From NCBI GenBank assembly GCA_016462055.1, contig JAEMTX010000094.1:1-7316 (forward strand): 7,316 nt of DNA, written 5' to 3'. The translations under genes and the position numbers were made by a program. Of the stretch, positions 1-5,479 are shown piece by piece. The notes under the pieces are model-generated. The model was not told where the DNA came from. It did no database searches and worked only from the letters and a program-made list of their open reading frames with translations. The stretch is from Acidimicrobiia bacterium. Lineage in GTDB: Bacteria > Actinomycetota > Acidimicrobiia > Acidimicrobiales > Acidimicrobilacustridaceae. Position 1 is the first letter of the stretch, and every line of letters starts with the position of its first letter.

Positions 1-595
1 CGAACGTCATGAACACCCATGGCTTGGGGCCTTTGGTGTATTCGCTATGGACGAATTCGAGTTCGAAGCCGGCAGCCTTCACGAGTTCCACTGGGTCCCG
101 GGTGAGGTGGCAACCATCGGCCAGACGCTTTTCAAGTGGATCAAGGCGACGCTGCCAGGTCTGGGTCTTCGCGTCGGGGGCCAAGCCATGTTCGAGGAAG
201 TGGAACTTTCCACCGGGCTTGAGCACGCGGCGGAGTTCGGCGAGCGCTTGTTCAACGCCGGGGATGGTGCAGAGCGTGAAGGTGCAAAGCGCTCCGTCGC
301 AAGAATTGTCGCCGAGTGCCACGGTTTCGCCATGCAGGCCTGCGTACTGGATGGGAATAGGGGAGGCAGCGATTCGTGGGACTGCGATCTTGCGAGCGGT
401 TAACGCCGGCTCGACGGCGTAGACGAGTTCGATCTCTGGCGGATAACTCGCGACGTTGAGGCCAGACCCAAATCCGATTTCCAGCACTGTTCCTGAAAGG
501 CCGGCGGCCACGGCGTCGCGTCCCTCTTGCATGGCGGGCGTGCCGAGTGCCTTGTCGATAAAGCGGGGAACGATGTGCTTGCTGTAGAAACCCAT
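1..595 (-). CDS. Class I SAM-dependent methyltransferase, METTL7/UbiE-like (3' end cut by window edge)
   Basis: The minus strand reads open from ATG at 595-593 to the left edge without a stop, giving 198 residues; family members are about 200-250 aa, so little is missing. The N-terminus MGFYSKHIVPRFID is typical of a bacterial branch of small soluble methyltransferases and supports this start, although no clear Shine-Dalgarno precedes it. The SAM-binding glycine motif is VLEIGFGSG (residues 37-45), followed by acidic E62 at the end of beta-2 (VYAVEP), D100 in the motif II region, the CTFTLCTIPG segment (104-113) and the post-motif LRRVLKPGGKFHFLEHG (121-137). The VLCTxxLCxxxG...RVLKPGG..xFLEH pattern resembles human METTL7 proteins and Methyltransf_11 enzymes. 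The methyl acceptor (lipid, thiol or quinone) cannot be read from sequence. The gene is divergent from the catabolic-looking run and may not belong to the same regulon. Confidence 0.88.
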   Translation of the reverse strand, partial: MGFYSKHIVPRFIDKALGTPAMQEGRDAVAAGLSGTVLEIGFGSGLNVASYPPEIELVYAVEPALTARKIAVPRIAASPIPIQYAGLHGETVALGDNSCDGALCTFTLCTIPGVEQALAELRRVLKPGGKFHFLEHGLAPDAKTQTWQRRLDPLEKRLADGCHLTRDPVELVKAAGFELEFVHSEYTKGPKPWVFMTF

Positions 596-669
596 TTCGG
601 TGACCGTAGCGGTTGAGGGCGTTGCGATTCTGTCCGCCCTATGGTGACCACAGGACAAGAGGGGGAACG
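596..669. promoter_or_regulatory. Divergent intergenic region with candidate promoter for the HSL-type hydrolase
   Basis: This 74-bp gap lies between two divergent start codons, so it should hold the promoters of both genes. On the plus strand TATGGT (640-645) fits an actinobacterial -10 box (TAnnnT) and lies 24 bases before the ATG at 670, but no good -35 is found at 16-18 bp spacing. A short dyad TGGT-G-ACCA (642-650) overlaps it, and TGTCC (631-635) with GGACA (653-657) form a spaced inverted repeat around it. These repeats are short enough to be chance. No convincing minus-strand promoter was found. Confidence 0.3.
659..665 (+). promoter_or_regulatory. Shine-Dalgarno of the HSL-type hydrolase gene
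   Basis: GAGGGGG ends 4 bases before the ATG at 670. It fixes that ATG as the start, in preference to an in-frame upstream ATG at 613 that has no ribosome binding site and would add 19 unconserved residues. Confidence 0.75.
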
Positions 670-1632
670 ATGCAACTTTGGACCGATGAAATCGAGGCCA
701 TGAGGCCCGAGGCGCGCGCTGTTGTCGATGCCGGGATGGCGCTAGTGGCTGAAGCGTTTGCCAGCGATGGTGAACCGCCGAAGGATCTACTCGGTCAGGT
801 TCAGCAGATGCGCGGAACATTTGAGCGCACGTTTGCGCCGCTACCTGAAGCAATTGTTCGCGATATTGCCGGTGTCTCATGTCGCACGTTTCTTCCTGAC
901 GGCCCGGCTTCGGCGGTCTACGTGCACTTCCATGGTGGCGGAATGGTTATCGGTGCACCGGAAATGGGCGATACCGGCAATTTGGATCTGAGCCGCCGAT
1001 TCGGAATGGCAGTGGTCTCTGTTGGCTATCGCAAAGCCCCAGAGCATCCATTTCCTGCCGGTCCCGATGATGGGCTCGCGGTGGTGAAATGGGTGATCGA
1101 AAACGGACTGGCCGAGTACGGCTCGAATCGCATCATCGTTGGCGGAGAATCTGCGGGCGGGTATATGGCAGCAGCGGTCGCGTTGCGCATGAGCGACGAA
1201 CTCAATGCATTCGACAATCTCATTGGCGCCAACCTGGTGTTTGGGGTGCACGACTGGGGACGTTCGCCCAGTCAGCGCGGTCTGCGCGTGCTCGACGGTC
1301 CCGACTTGCTCACGCCAGAAGGTATGGCGATGTTCGGCGATTGCTATCTGCCCGGCATGAGTATTGAGGAGCGACGCTCGCCAAACGTGTCGCCCCTGTT
1401 TGCTGACTTACAAAACTTGTGTCCTGCATTCATGAGCGTGGGAACGGCAGACCACTTACTCGACGACACATTGATGCTGGCTCCTCGTTGGGCCGCTGCG
1501 GGCAATGAGGTTGAACTGTTTGTTGCGCCTGAGATGCCTCACGGATTCCAAGCATTTCCATGCGGGATTACTTCGGCGTGGGCAGCGGCTCTGTTCGATT
1601 GGTTCGCTCGTCTACTAGCAAATCAGCGGTAA
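670..1632 (+). CDS. Alpha/beta hydrolase, hormone-sensitive-lipase (family IV) carboxylesterase
   Basis: A 320-aa cytoplasmic esterase/lipase-type hydrolase with no signal peptide or membrane segment; the length is normal for the bacterial HSL family (Abhydrolase_3). The family oxyanion-hole motif HGGG is at residues 88-91 (VHFHGGGMVIG), followed by the characteristic YRKAPEHPFPAGPDD at 120-134. The nucleophile elbow is GESAG (159-163, Ser161). The acid is probably Asp261 in GTADHLLDD and the base His291 in MPHGF, so the triad appears complete. These enzymes hydrolyse short to medium acyl esters; the substrate is unknown. It is the first gene of the plus-strand run, 66 bp ahead of the CoA-transferase gene, and could supply a free acid or alcohol to the following enzymes. 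Co-transcription is plausible but not certain, because the gap contains a small hairpin. Confidence 0.9.
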   Translation: MQLWTDEIEAMRPEARAVVDAGMALVAEAFASDGEPPKDLLGQVQQMRGTFERTFAPLPEAIVRDIAGVSCRTFLPDGPASAVYVHFHGGGMVIGAPEMGDTGNLDLSRRFGMAVVSVGYRKAPEHPFPAGPDDGLAVVKWVIENGLAEYGSNRIIVGGESAGGYMAAAVALRMSDELNAFDNLIGANLVFGVHDWGRSPSQRGLRVLDGPDLLTPEGMAMFGDCYLPGMSIEERRSPNVSPLFADLQNLCPAFMSVGTADHLLDDTLMLAPRWAAAGNEVELFVAPEMPHGFQAFPCGITSAWAAALFDWFARLLANQR

Positions 1633-1648
1633 GCAGATTGCTCGAGTT

Positions 1649-1672
1649 CGTGGCCGCTTTCGATGTGCCACG
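1649..1672. repeat. Small inverted repeat between hydrolase and CoA-transferase genes
   Basis: CGTGGC (1649-1654) and GCCACG (1667-1672) form a perfect 6-bp inverted repeat with a 12-base loop, 17 bases after the hydrolase stop codon. No T-run follows, so it is not a classical intrinsic terminator; it may be an operator, an RNA-processing site or chance. Confidence 0.3.
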
Positions 1673-1683
1673 CTCTCGGTACA

Positions 1684-1692
1684 GAGAGGGAG
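1684..1692 (+). promoter_or_regulatory. Shine-Dalgarno of the CoA-transferase gene, fixing a GTG start
   Basis: GAGAGGGAG ends 6 bases before GTG at 1699-1701. This supports the GTG start over an in-frame ATG at 1663 whose extra residues (MCHALGTEREKR) do not look like the family N-terminus. The GAGAG part can also pair with CTCTC at 1673-1677 in a small hairpin. Confidence 0.7.
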
Positions 1693-1698
1693 AAACGC

Positions 1699-2904
1699 GT
1701 GTCTGGGCCATTAGAAGGTGTGAAAGTCGTCGAACTTGGTATGTGGGTCGCAGGACCCGCGTGCGCAGGGATTTTGGCTGACTGGGGTGCTGACGTCATC
1801 AAACTTGAGCCACCTGGCGGCGGTGATCCCGCGCGCACGTACCAGGCACTTTTCGGAACGATGATGCCGGACAATCCGGTGTTCGAAATGGACAACCGTT
1901 CGAAGAAGTCTGTTGCTGTCGATCTTCGAACCCCCGATGGTCAAGCGCTTGCTCTTGAACTCCTTGCCGATGCAGATGTCTTCGTCACAAACCTTCGGCG
2001 CGCGGCATTGGAACGGTGGGGGCTCGGTCCTGACGCCGTGATGGAGCGGAACCCGCGTCTCGTCTACCAACTCATTACCGGATATGGGATGGAAGGCCCC
2101 GATGCGGGGCGCCCGGCCTATGACATCGGCGGATTCTGGGCTCGTTCTGGAGTTGCGTCGTTGCTGCGCACTCCCGATGGTCCGCTTCCGTTTCAACGCG
2201 GTGGCATGGGTGATCATCCGACCGGTAGCTCTGCTTCGGCGGCAGTTTGCGCTGCGCTCTTTAGTCGCGAGCGCACCGGAAAAGGTCAATTGGTTTCAAC
2301 CTCGCTCGTTCGTCAAGGCGTCTACACGATCGGTTTCGATCTTTCGATCACACTTGGATGGGGCGATCACATCGGCATCGGTGCACGCGAAACCATGGGT
2401 AATCCATCCATGAACAACTACACGTGTGGCGACGGAAAGATGATTTGGCTCATCGGTCAAGAAGCCTTTCGACATTGGCCACCGCTGTGTCGAGTTGTCG
2501 GGCATCCCGAATGGCTCGAGGACGGTCCGTACGCAACGCCGCTTGGTCGTCGCGACAATGCGCGTGAACTCATCGCCGAACTCGACGCGATCTTCGCAAC
2601 AAAGTCTCGAGATGAATGGTCAGTGATTTTTGATACCGAGCCCGACATGTTCTGGGCACCGGTAAACGAAATCGACGATGTGCTGATCGATGAACAAATC
2701 CACGCTGCCGGGGCCTTTATCGAAGTTCCGGAAGCGAATGGTTCAGCGATGCGAATTGCCAGTCCATCGGATTTCTACGGAACTCCTTGGCAAGCTCGTT
2801 CCGGAGCACCAGAACTTGGCCAGCACACTCGTGAAATCTTGGCCGCGATGGGTCGATCAGAAGCAGAAATCGATGCATTGTTCGAAGCGGGCACGGTGGC
2901 ATGA
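1699..2904 (+). CDS. Family III CoA-transferase (CaiB/BaiF/Frc type)
   Basis: A 401-aa enzyme of normal family length (about 390-430 aa). Family III enzymes move CoA between carboxylic acids through an aspartyl-CoA mixed anhydride; some relatives are 2-methylacyl-CoA racemases. The N-terminus is diagnostic: PLEGVKVVELGMWVAGP (4-20) and ADWGADVIKLEPPGGGDPAR (27-46), followed by DNRSKKSVAVDLRTPDG (65-81). The catalytic Asp is best placed at D172 in GDHPTG, equivalent to the GDxNTG aspartate of formyl-CoA transferase, followed by the conserved RTGKGQLVSTSL (192-203). GDHPTG favours a transferase over a racemase, whose site is typically a His plus an Asp in a DFGGG-like motif. The acyl substrate is unknown. 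Its stop overlaps the next gene's start (ATGA), so translation is probably coupled. It likely activates the pathway acid as a CoA thioester. Confidence 0.93.
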   Translation: MSGPLEGVKVVELGMWVAGPACAGILADWGADVIKLEPPGGGDPARTYQALFGTMMPDNPVFEMDNRSKKSVAVDLRTPDGQALALELLADADVFVTNLRRAALERWGLGPDAVMERNPRLVYQLITGYGMEGPDAGRPAYDIGGFWARSGVASLLRTPDGPLPFQRGGMGDHPTGSSASAAVCAALFSRERTGKGQLVSTSLVRQGVYTIGFDLSITLGWGDHIGIGARETMGNPSMNNYTCGDGKMIWLIGQEAFRHWPPLCRVVGHPEWLEDGPYATPLGRRDNARELIAELDAIFATKSRDEWSVIFDTEPDMFWAPVNEIDDVLIDEQIHAAGAFIEVPEANGSAMRIASPSDFYGTPWQARSGAPELGQHTREILAAMGRSEAEIDALFEAGTVA

Positions 2905-3881
2905 GCGTCACCGGATATGACGTTCGGTTGCGTCCGGCCCAGCCGGCGACACCCGCCGCTGATGCATTCACGATTCATCGTTCCGATATCGGAAACGGTC
3001 TTGAACTCGCTTATGTCCGTGAAGGTGTCGGCGGATATCCGCTCCTTCTGATTCACGGCTATCCGGAAACGAAGCGCATTTGGTGGCGCAATATCGAACC
3101 GCTTGTTGCCGCTGGTTTCGAGGTCATTGTTCCCGACCTTCGGGGACATGGCGATTCGGATCTCTCCGAATCCGATACCTACGACCTCGTCACCTACAGC
3201 CGCGATCTGTACGCGCTGGTGCATGACGTTCTTGGTCATGAACACGTCGGTGTGATTGGCGGAGACGTCGGCGGAGTTGTCGCTGTCGACATGGTGCATC
3301 GATTCGAAGGTTTCGTCGACGCGTTGTGCTTCTTCGACACGGTGCCGCCAATGGTGATCGATGCGTACGTAGCTGCAGGTATTGACATCGGTTCGATCAA
3401 AGCAATTGCCGATGGACCCACTGGTGACTACCGCCGCCGCCAAGGTGGTGAGCCTGATGTGTTGGCCGCGGAATTGAATTCGCCGGCGTTACGTCGAGCG
3501 TGGGTTGCTGCGATGTACGGCCCTCGTTTGTGGGCATCACCAGGCACGTTCAGCGACGCCGACATCGATTTCATGACCGAGCCTTGGGCTGATGAGGCTC
3601 GACTTCGAGCTGGATGGGCGGTCTATCAACTTGGGTACGGACGCACCGCGGAGGAGTTCCCAATCCTTGACCGCACGGTCGACGCGCCGACCCTTCTCTT
3701 TTATGGTGCCGACGATCAGGTCGTAGGCCCCGATTTCCTTCACTGCTGTGAAGTTGCGTTTACAAATCGCGTAGGTCCGCTGGTGCTTGCGGGCGCCGGA
3801 CATTTCTTGCAGTGGGAGCGGGCAGATGTTTTTAATCCCACGGTGTCGATGTTCTTTCACTCAATTGCATCGAAGGTGTGA
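2901..3881 (+). CDS. Alpha/beta hydrolase with Asp nucleophile, epoxide-hydrolase-like
   Basis: A 326-aa alpha/beta-fold hydrolase starting at the ATG that overlaps the CoA-transferase stop by 4 bp. Visible motifs are LLIHGYPETKRIWW (50-62, the HGxP oxyanion motif), VPDLRGHGDSD (77-87), nucleophile elbow GGDVGG (120-125, Asp122), an acid at D271 or D272 in YGADDQVVG, and the base His301 in GAGHFLQWERAD. An Asp at the elbow points to the epoxide hydrolase / haloalkane dehalogenase / fluoroacetate dehalogenase group rather than esterases. The position after the nucleophile is Val123, not the halide-binding Trp of haloalkane dehalogenases or the Arg of fluoroacetate dehalogenases, so an epoxide-hydrolase-like role is favoured. 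The residue before it is Gly121 rather than the usual His/Gln, which is unusual. Cap-domain tyrosines needed for epoxide opening could be among Y156, Y177, Y206, Y242 and Y246 but cannot be assigned by eye. Confidence 0.87.
   Translation: MSVTGYDVRLRPAQPATPAADAFTIHRSDIGNGLELAYVREGVGGYPLLLIHGYPETKRIWWRNIEPLVAAGFEVIVPDLRGHGDSDLSESDTYDLVTYSRDLYALVHDVLGHEHVGVIGGDVGGVVAVDMVHRFEGFVDALCFFDTVPPMVIDAYVAAGIDIGSIKAIADGPTGDYRRRQGGEPDVLAAELNSPALRRAWVAAMYGPRLWASPGTFSDADIDFMTEPWADEARLRAGWAVYQLGYGRTAEEFPILDRTVDAPTLLFYGADDQVVGPDFLHCCEVAFTNRVGPLVLAGAGHFLQWERADVFNPTVSMFFHSIASKV
3873..3876 (+). promoter_or_regulatory. Weak Shine-Dalgarno deciding the thiolase-like start
   Basis: AAGG, inside the end of the upstream hydrolase gene, lies 7 bases before ATG 3884. 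It is too close to the alternative GTG at 3878, which overlaps the upstream stop as GTGA. The ATG is therefore preferred, although coupling at the GTG remains possible and would add only Met-Ile. Confidence 0.45.
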
Positions 3882-3883
3882 TC

Positions 3884-5380
3884 ATGGCTTCGTCAGAAAT
3901 GCTTGACGCCCAGACCCCGATTGTCATAAGCGCTGCAGAAATTGTGCACCGCGATGGACCCGGCTTTGCGATGACATCTGCGACCGATCTCATGATCGAA
4001 GCCGTGCAATCTGCGTTGGAAGCAACCGGTGCGGCGCAGTCGTTGGGTGCGTTGACGGGAGCGGTCTTCGTTCCGCACGGAACCTGGTCGGAAAGCGATC
4101 CCGGTCGAGCCATCGCCGTTGCTGTTGGTGCTCCGAATGCCCGAAGCATCAGAAGCGAACTTGGTGTTCTGCAGCAATCATTACTTGCCAGAGCAGCAAC
4201 CGATGTTCGCTCAGGAGTTGTTGACGTTGCCATAGTCGTGGGCGGAGAAAACCGCTGGTCCGGCGTAATCGCTGGAAAGTCTGGAAGCACCGTTCCCGAC
4301 GCGCCGGCAGCTGCCCGTTCATCGGAACCCGACGAAGTCATCGCTCCGAAGGAAATGGTGATTTCGCAGATCGAGATCGAGCGCAATCTCACGACTGCTG
4401 CTCATCAATACGCAATTATCGAATCTGCGCTTCGTCATCACCTTGGTCGCTCGAACCGGGCCCATCAGCGCGAACTCGGAGATCTTTGGGCACGGTTTGC
4501 TCAGATCGCCGCGCACGCACCCGCGGGCTGGGATGACCGCGCATTGACATCAGACGAGATCGCGTTCGAATCTGAATCGAATCGGATGATCGCAGCCCCC
4601 TATCCCAAATGGCTGATTTCACAGTGGAATGTCGATCAGGCTGCAGCACTCATCTTCACCACCGTCGGAACGGCGAGTCGTCTCGGTCTCGACGAATCGA
4701 CATGGGTGTTCCCCCTCGCAATGGTCGAATCCAATGCAGTCATTCCGCTTCCCGAACGCGCTGATGTCCATCGCTGGCCGGCATCTCAGCTCGTAGCGAG
4801 GACTGCACTTGAGTCATCTCGCGTCACTATCGATGAAATCGGACCTGTCGATCTCTATAGCTGCTTCCCAGCAGCAGTAGAAGTACAAGCTCGAGAGATT
4901 GGTTTCTCAATCGATCGTGACCTCACCCTCACTGGCGGTATGACATTTGGTGGCGGGCCGTTCAATAACTATGTGCTGCAAGGTGCAGCGGCGATGGTGC
5001 GTCGCTTGCAGGAACTTCCCGACGCAACGTTTGGCATGACAAGTGCAGTGAGTGGCCTTCTCACAAAGCCGGCAGTGACGGTCTGGTCAAACCGCGAACC
5101 AAGGACACCGTTTGTTTCGCTCGATGTCAGCGAAGAAGCCGAACGAGCAACCGAACGGCGACTGGTGGACCCCGACCTCACCGGGGCTGGGGTGGTTGTG
5201 GGAGCCACGGTTCTACCCAGTCGCGATGGCCAGCTCACAACGGTGGCTCTGGTTGAGGTTGATGAGGTTCGAACGGTCGTTCAGAGTCACGATTCTGGGG
5301 TCGGCCAAACGTTTATGGATTCGGACCCGGTTGGCCTCTCGGTCATCATTGGTGATCCCGGGGAATTCACGCTGGCCTAG
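3884..5380 (+). CDS. Thiolase-superfamily protein of the TLP1 type (thiolase-like with extra C-terminal domain), catalytic Cys absent
   Basis: A 498-aa protein with thiolase-fold features: TPIVISAAE (11-19), the SGVVDVAIVVGGEN stretch (110-123) matching the thiolase xSGxxDVxxxGGxE segment, YPKWLISQWNVDQAAALI (240-257), VDLYSCFPAAVE (322-333) and GGMTFGGGPFNNY (351-363). The tail after about residue 430 matches the style of the 'thiolase-like type 1 additional C-terminal domain' found in mycobacterial proteins often annotated acetyl-CoA acetyltransferase. The expected nucleophilic Cys region (about 90-100, SELGVLQQSL) has no Cys, the GHP loop has no His, and C327 in YSCF is the only cysteine in the protein. 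Classical thiolysis is therefore unlikely; CoA-ester binding or an aldolase-like reaction is more plausible. It directly follows the epoxide-hydrolase-like gene and is probably co-translated. GTG at 3878 is an alternative start. Confidence 0.88.
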   Translation: MASSEMLDAQTPIVISAAEIVHRDGPGFAMTSATDLMIEAVQSALEATGAAQSLGALTGAVFVPHGTWSESDPGRAIAVAVGAPNARSIRSELGVLQQSLLARAATDVRSGVVDVAIVVGGENRWSGVIAGKSGSTVPDAPAAARSSEPDEVIAPKEMVISQIEIERNLTTAAHQYAIIESALRHHLGRSNRAHQRELGDLWARFAQIAAHAPAGWDDRALTSDEIAFESESNRMIAAPYPKWLISQWNVDQAAALIFTTVGTASRLGLDESTWVFPLAMVESNAVIPLPERADVHRWPASQLVARTALESSRVTIDEIGPVDLYSCFPAAVEVQAREIGFSIDRDLTLTGGMTFGGGPFNNYVLQGAAAMVRRLQELPDATFGMTSAVSGLLTKPAVTVWSNREPRTPFVSLDVSEEAERATERRLVDPDLTGAGVVVGATVLPSRDGQLTTVALVEVDEVRTVVQSHDSGVGQTFMDSDPVGLSVIIGDPGEFTLA

Positions 5381-5410
5381 ACCTAGCGGTCCTTGAGTGC
5401 GACGTCCTGG

Positions 5411-5441
5411 TTGTGATCGTGACAAACTGACGATCCGTCAG
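5411..5441. promoter_or_regulatory. Tandem dyads, probable repressor operator upstream of the amidohydrolase gene
   Basis: CTGACG-ATC-CGTCAG (5427-5441) is a perfect 15-bp dyad of the TGACGnnnCGTCA type commonly bound by TetR-family regulators in actinobacteria. One base upstream lies a second 15-bp dyad with 5 of 6 matching arm positions, TTGTGA-TCG-TGACAA (5411-5425). The pair sits 38 bp before the ATG at 5480, in the only sizeable gap downstream of 1699. GTGACA (5419-5424) could be a -35 box, which would put the operator over the promoter, but the -10 at the proper spacing (ATTCCC, 5442-5447) is poor. No regulator gene is visible in the window. Confidence 0.6.
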
Positions 5442-5468
5442 ATTCCCGGCGAGTGCTGGGCGACGCCC

Positions 5469-5474
5469 AGGAGG
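5469..5474 (+). promoter_or_regulatory. Consensus Shine-Dalgarno of the amidohydrolase gene
   Basis: A perfect AGGAGG ends 5 bases before ATG 5480. It decides this start over an in-frame upstream ATG at 5453, which would add nine residues and swallow the ribosome binding site. Confidence 0.85.
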
Positions 5475-5479
5475 CCCCC

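Noticed and set aside
9..422. Plus-strand open frames at 9-422 and 47-403
   Set aside because: Both are antisense to the methyltransferase, whose minus-strand frame has the SAM-binding motifs.
1791..1798. TGACGTCA palindromes (here and at 6496-6503) as further operator copies
   Set aside because: Both lie deep in coding sequence (Ala-Asp-Val-Ile and Arg-Asp-Val-Ile codons), lack the 3-bp spacer of the 5427-5441 dyad, and an 8-bp palindrome is likely by chance.
1711..2289. Minus-strand open frame of 192 codons opposite the CoA-transferase
   Set aside because: It is antisense to a strongly supported gene, has low-complexity Arg/Ser/Thr-rich content with no recognisable motif, and arises from codon bias on the opposite strand.
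3257..3276. Direct repeat GGCGGA...GGCGGA around GACGTC
   Set aside because: It simply encodes the Gly-rich nucleophile elbow of the alpha/beta hydrolase.
2775..3443. Minus-strand open frame of 222 codons opposite the epoxide-hydrolase-like gene
   Set aside because: It spans the junction of two real plus-strand genes in antisense, has no family motif, and the plus-strand frames carry full catalytic signatures.
3832..4392. Minus-strand open frame of 186 codons opposite the thiolase-like gene
   Set aside because: It is a shadow of codon bias with Ala/Ser/Thr-rich composition and no motif.
5381..5410. Terminator after the thiolase-like gene
   Set aside because: No stem followed by a T-run is present; only a short direct repeat CCTAG-A-CCTAG and a GACGTC palindrome (5401-5406) were seen.
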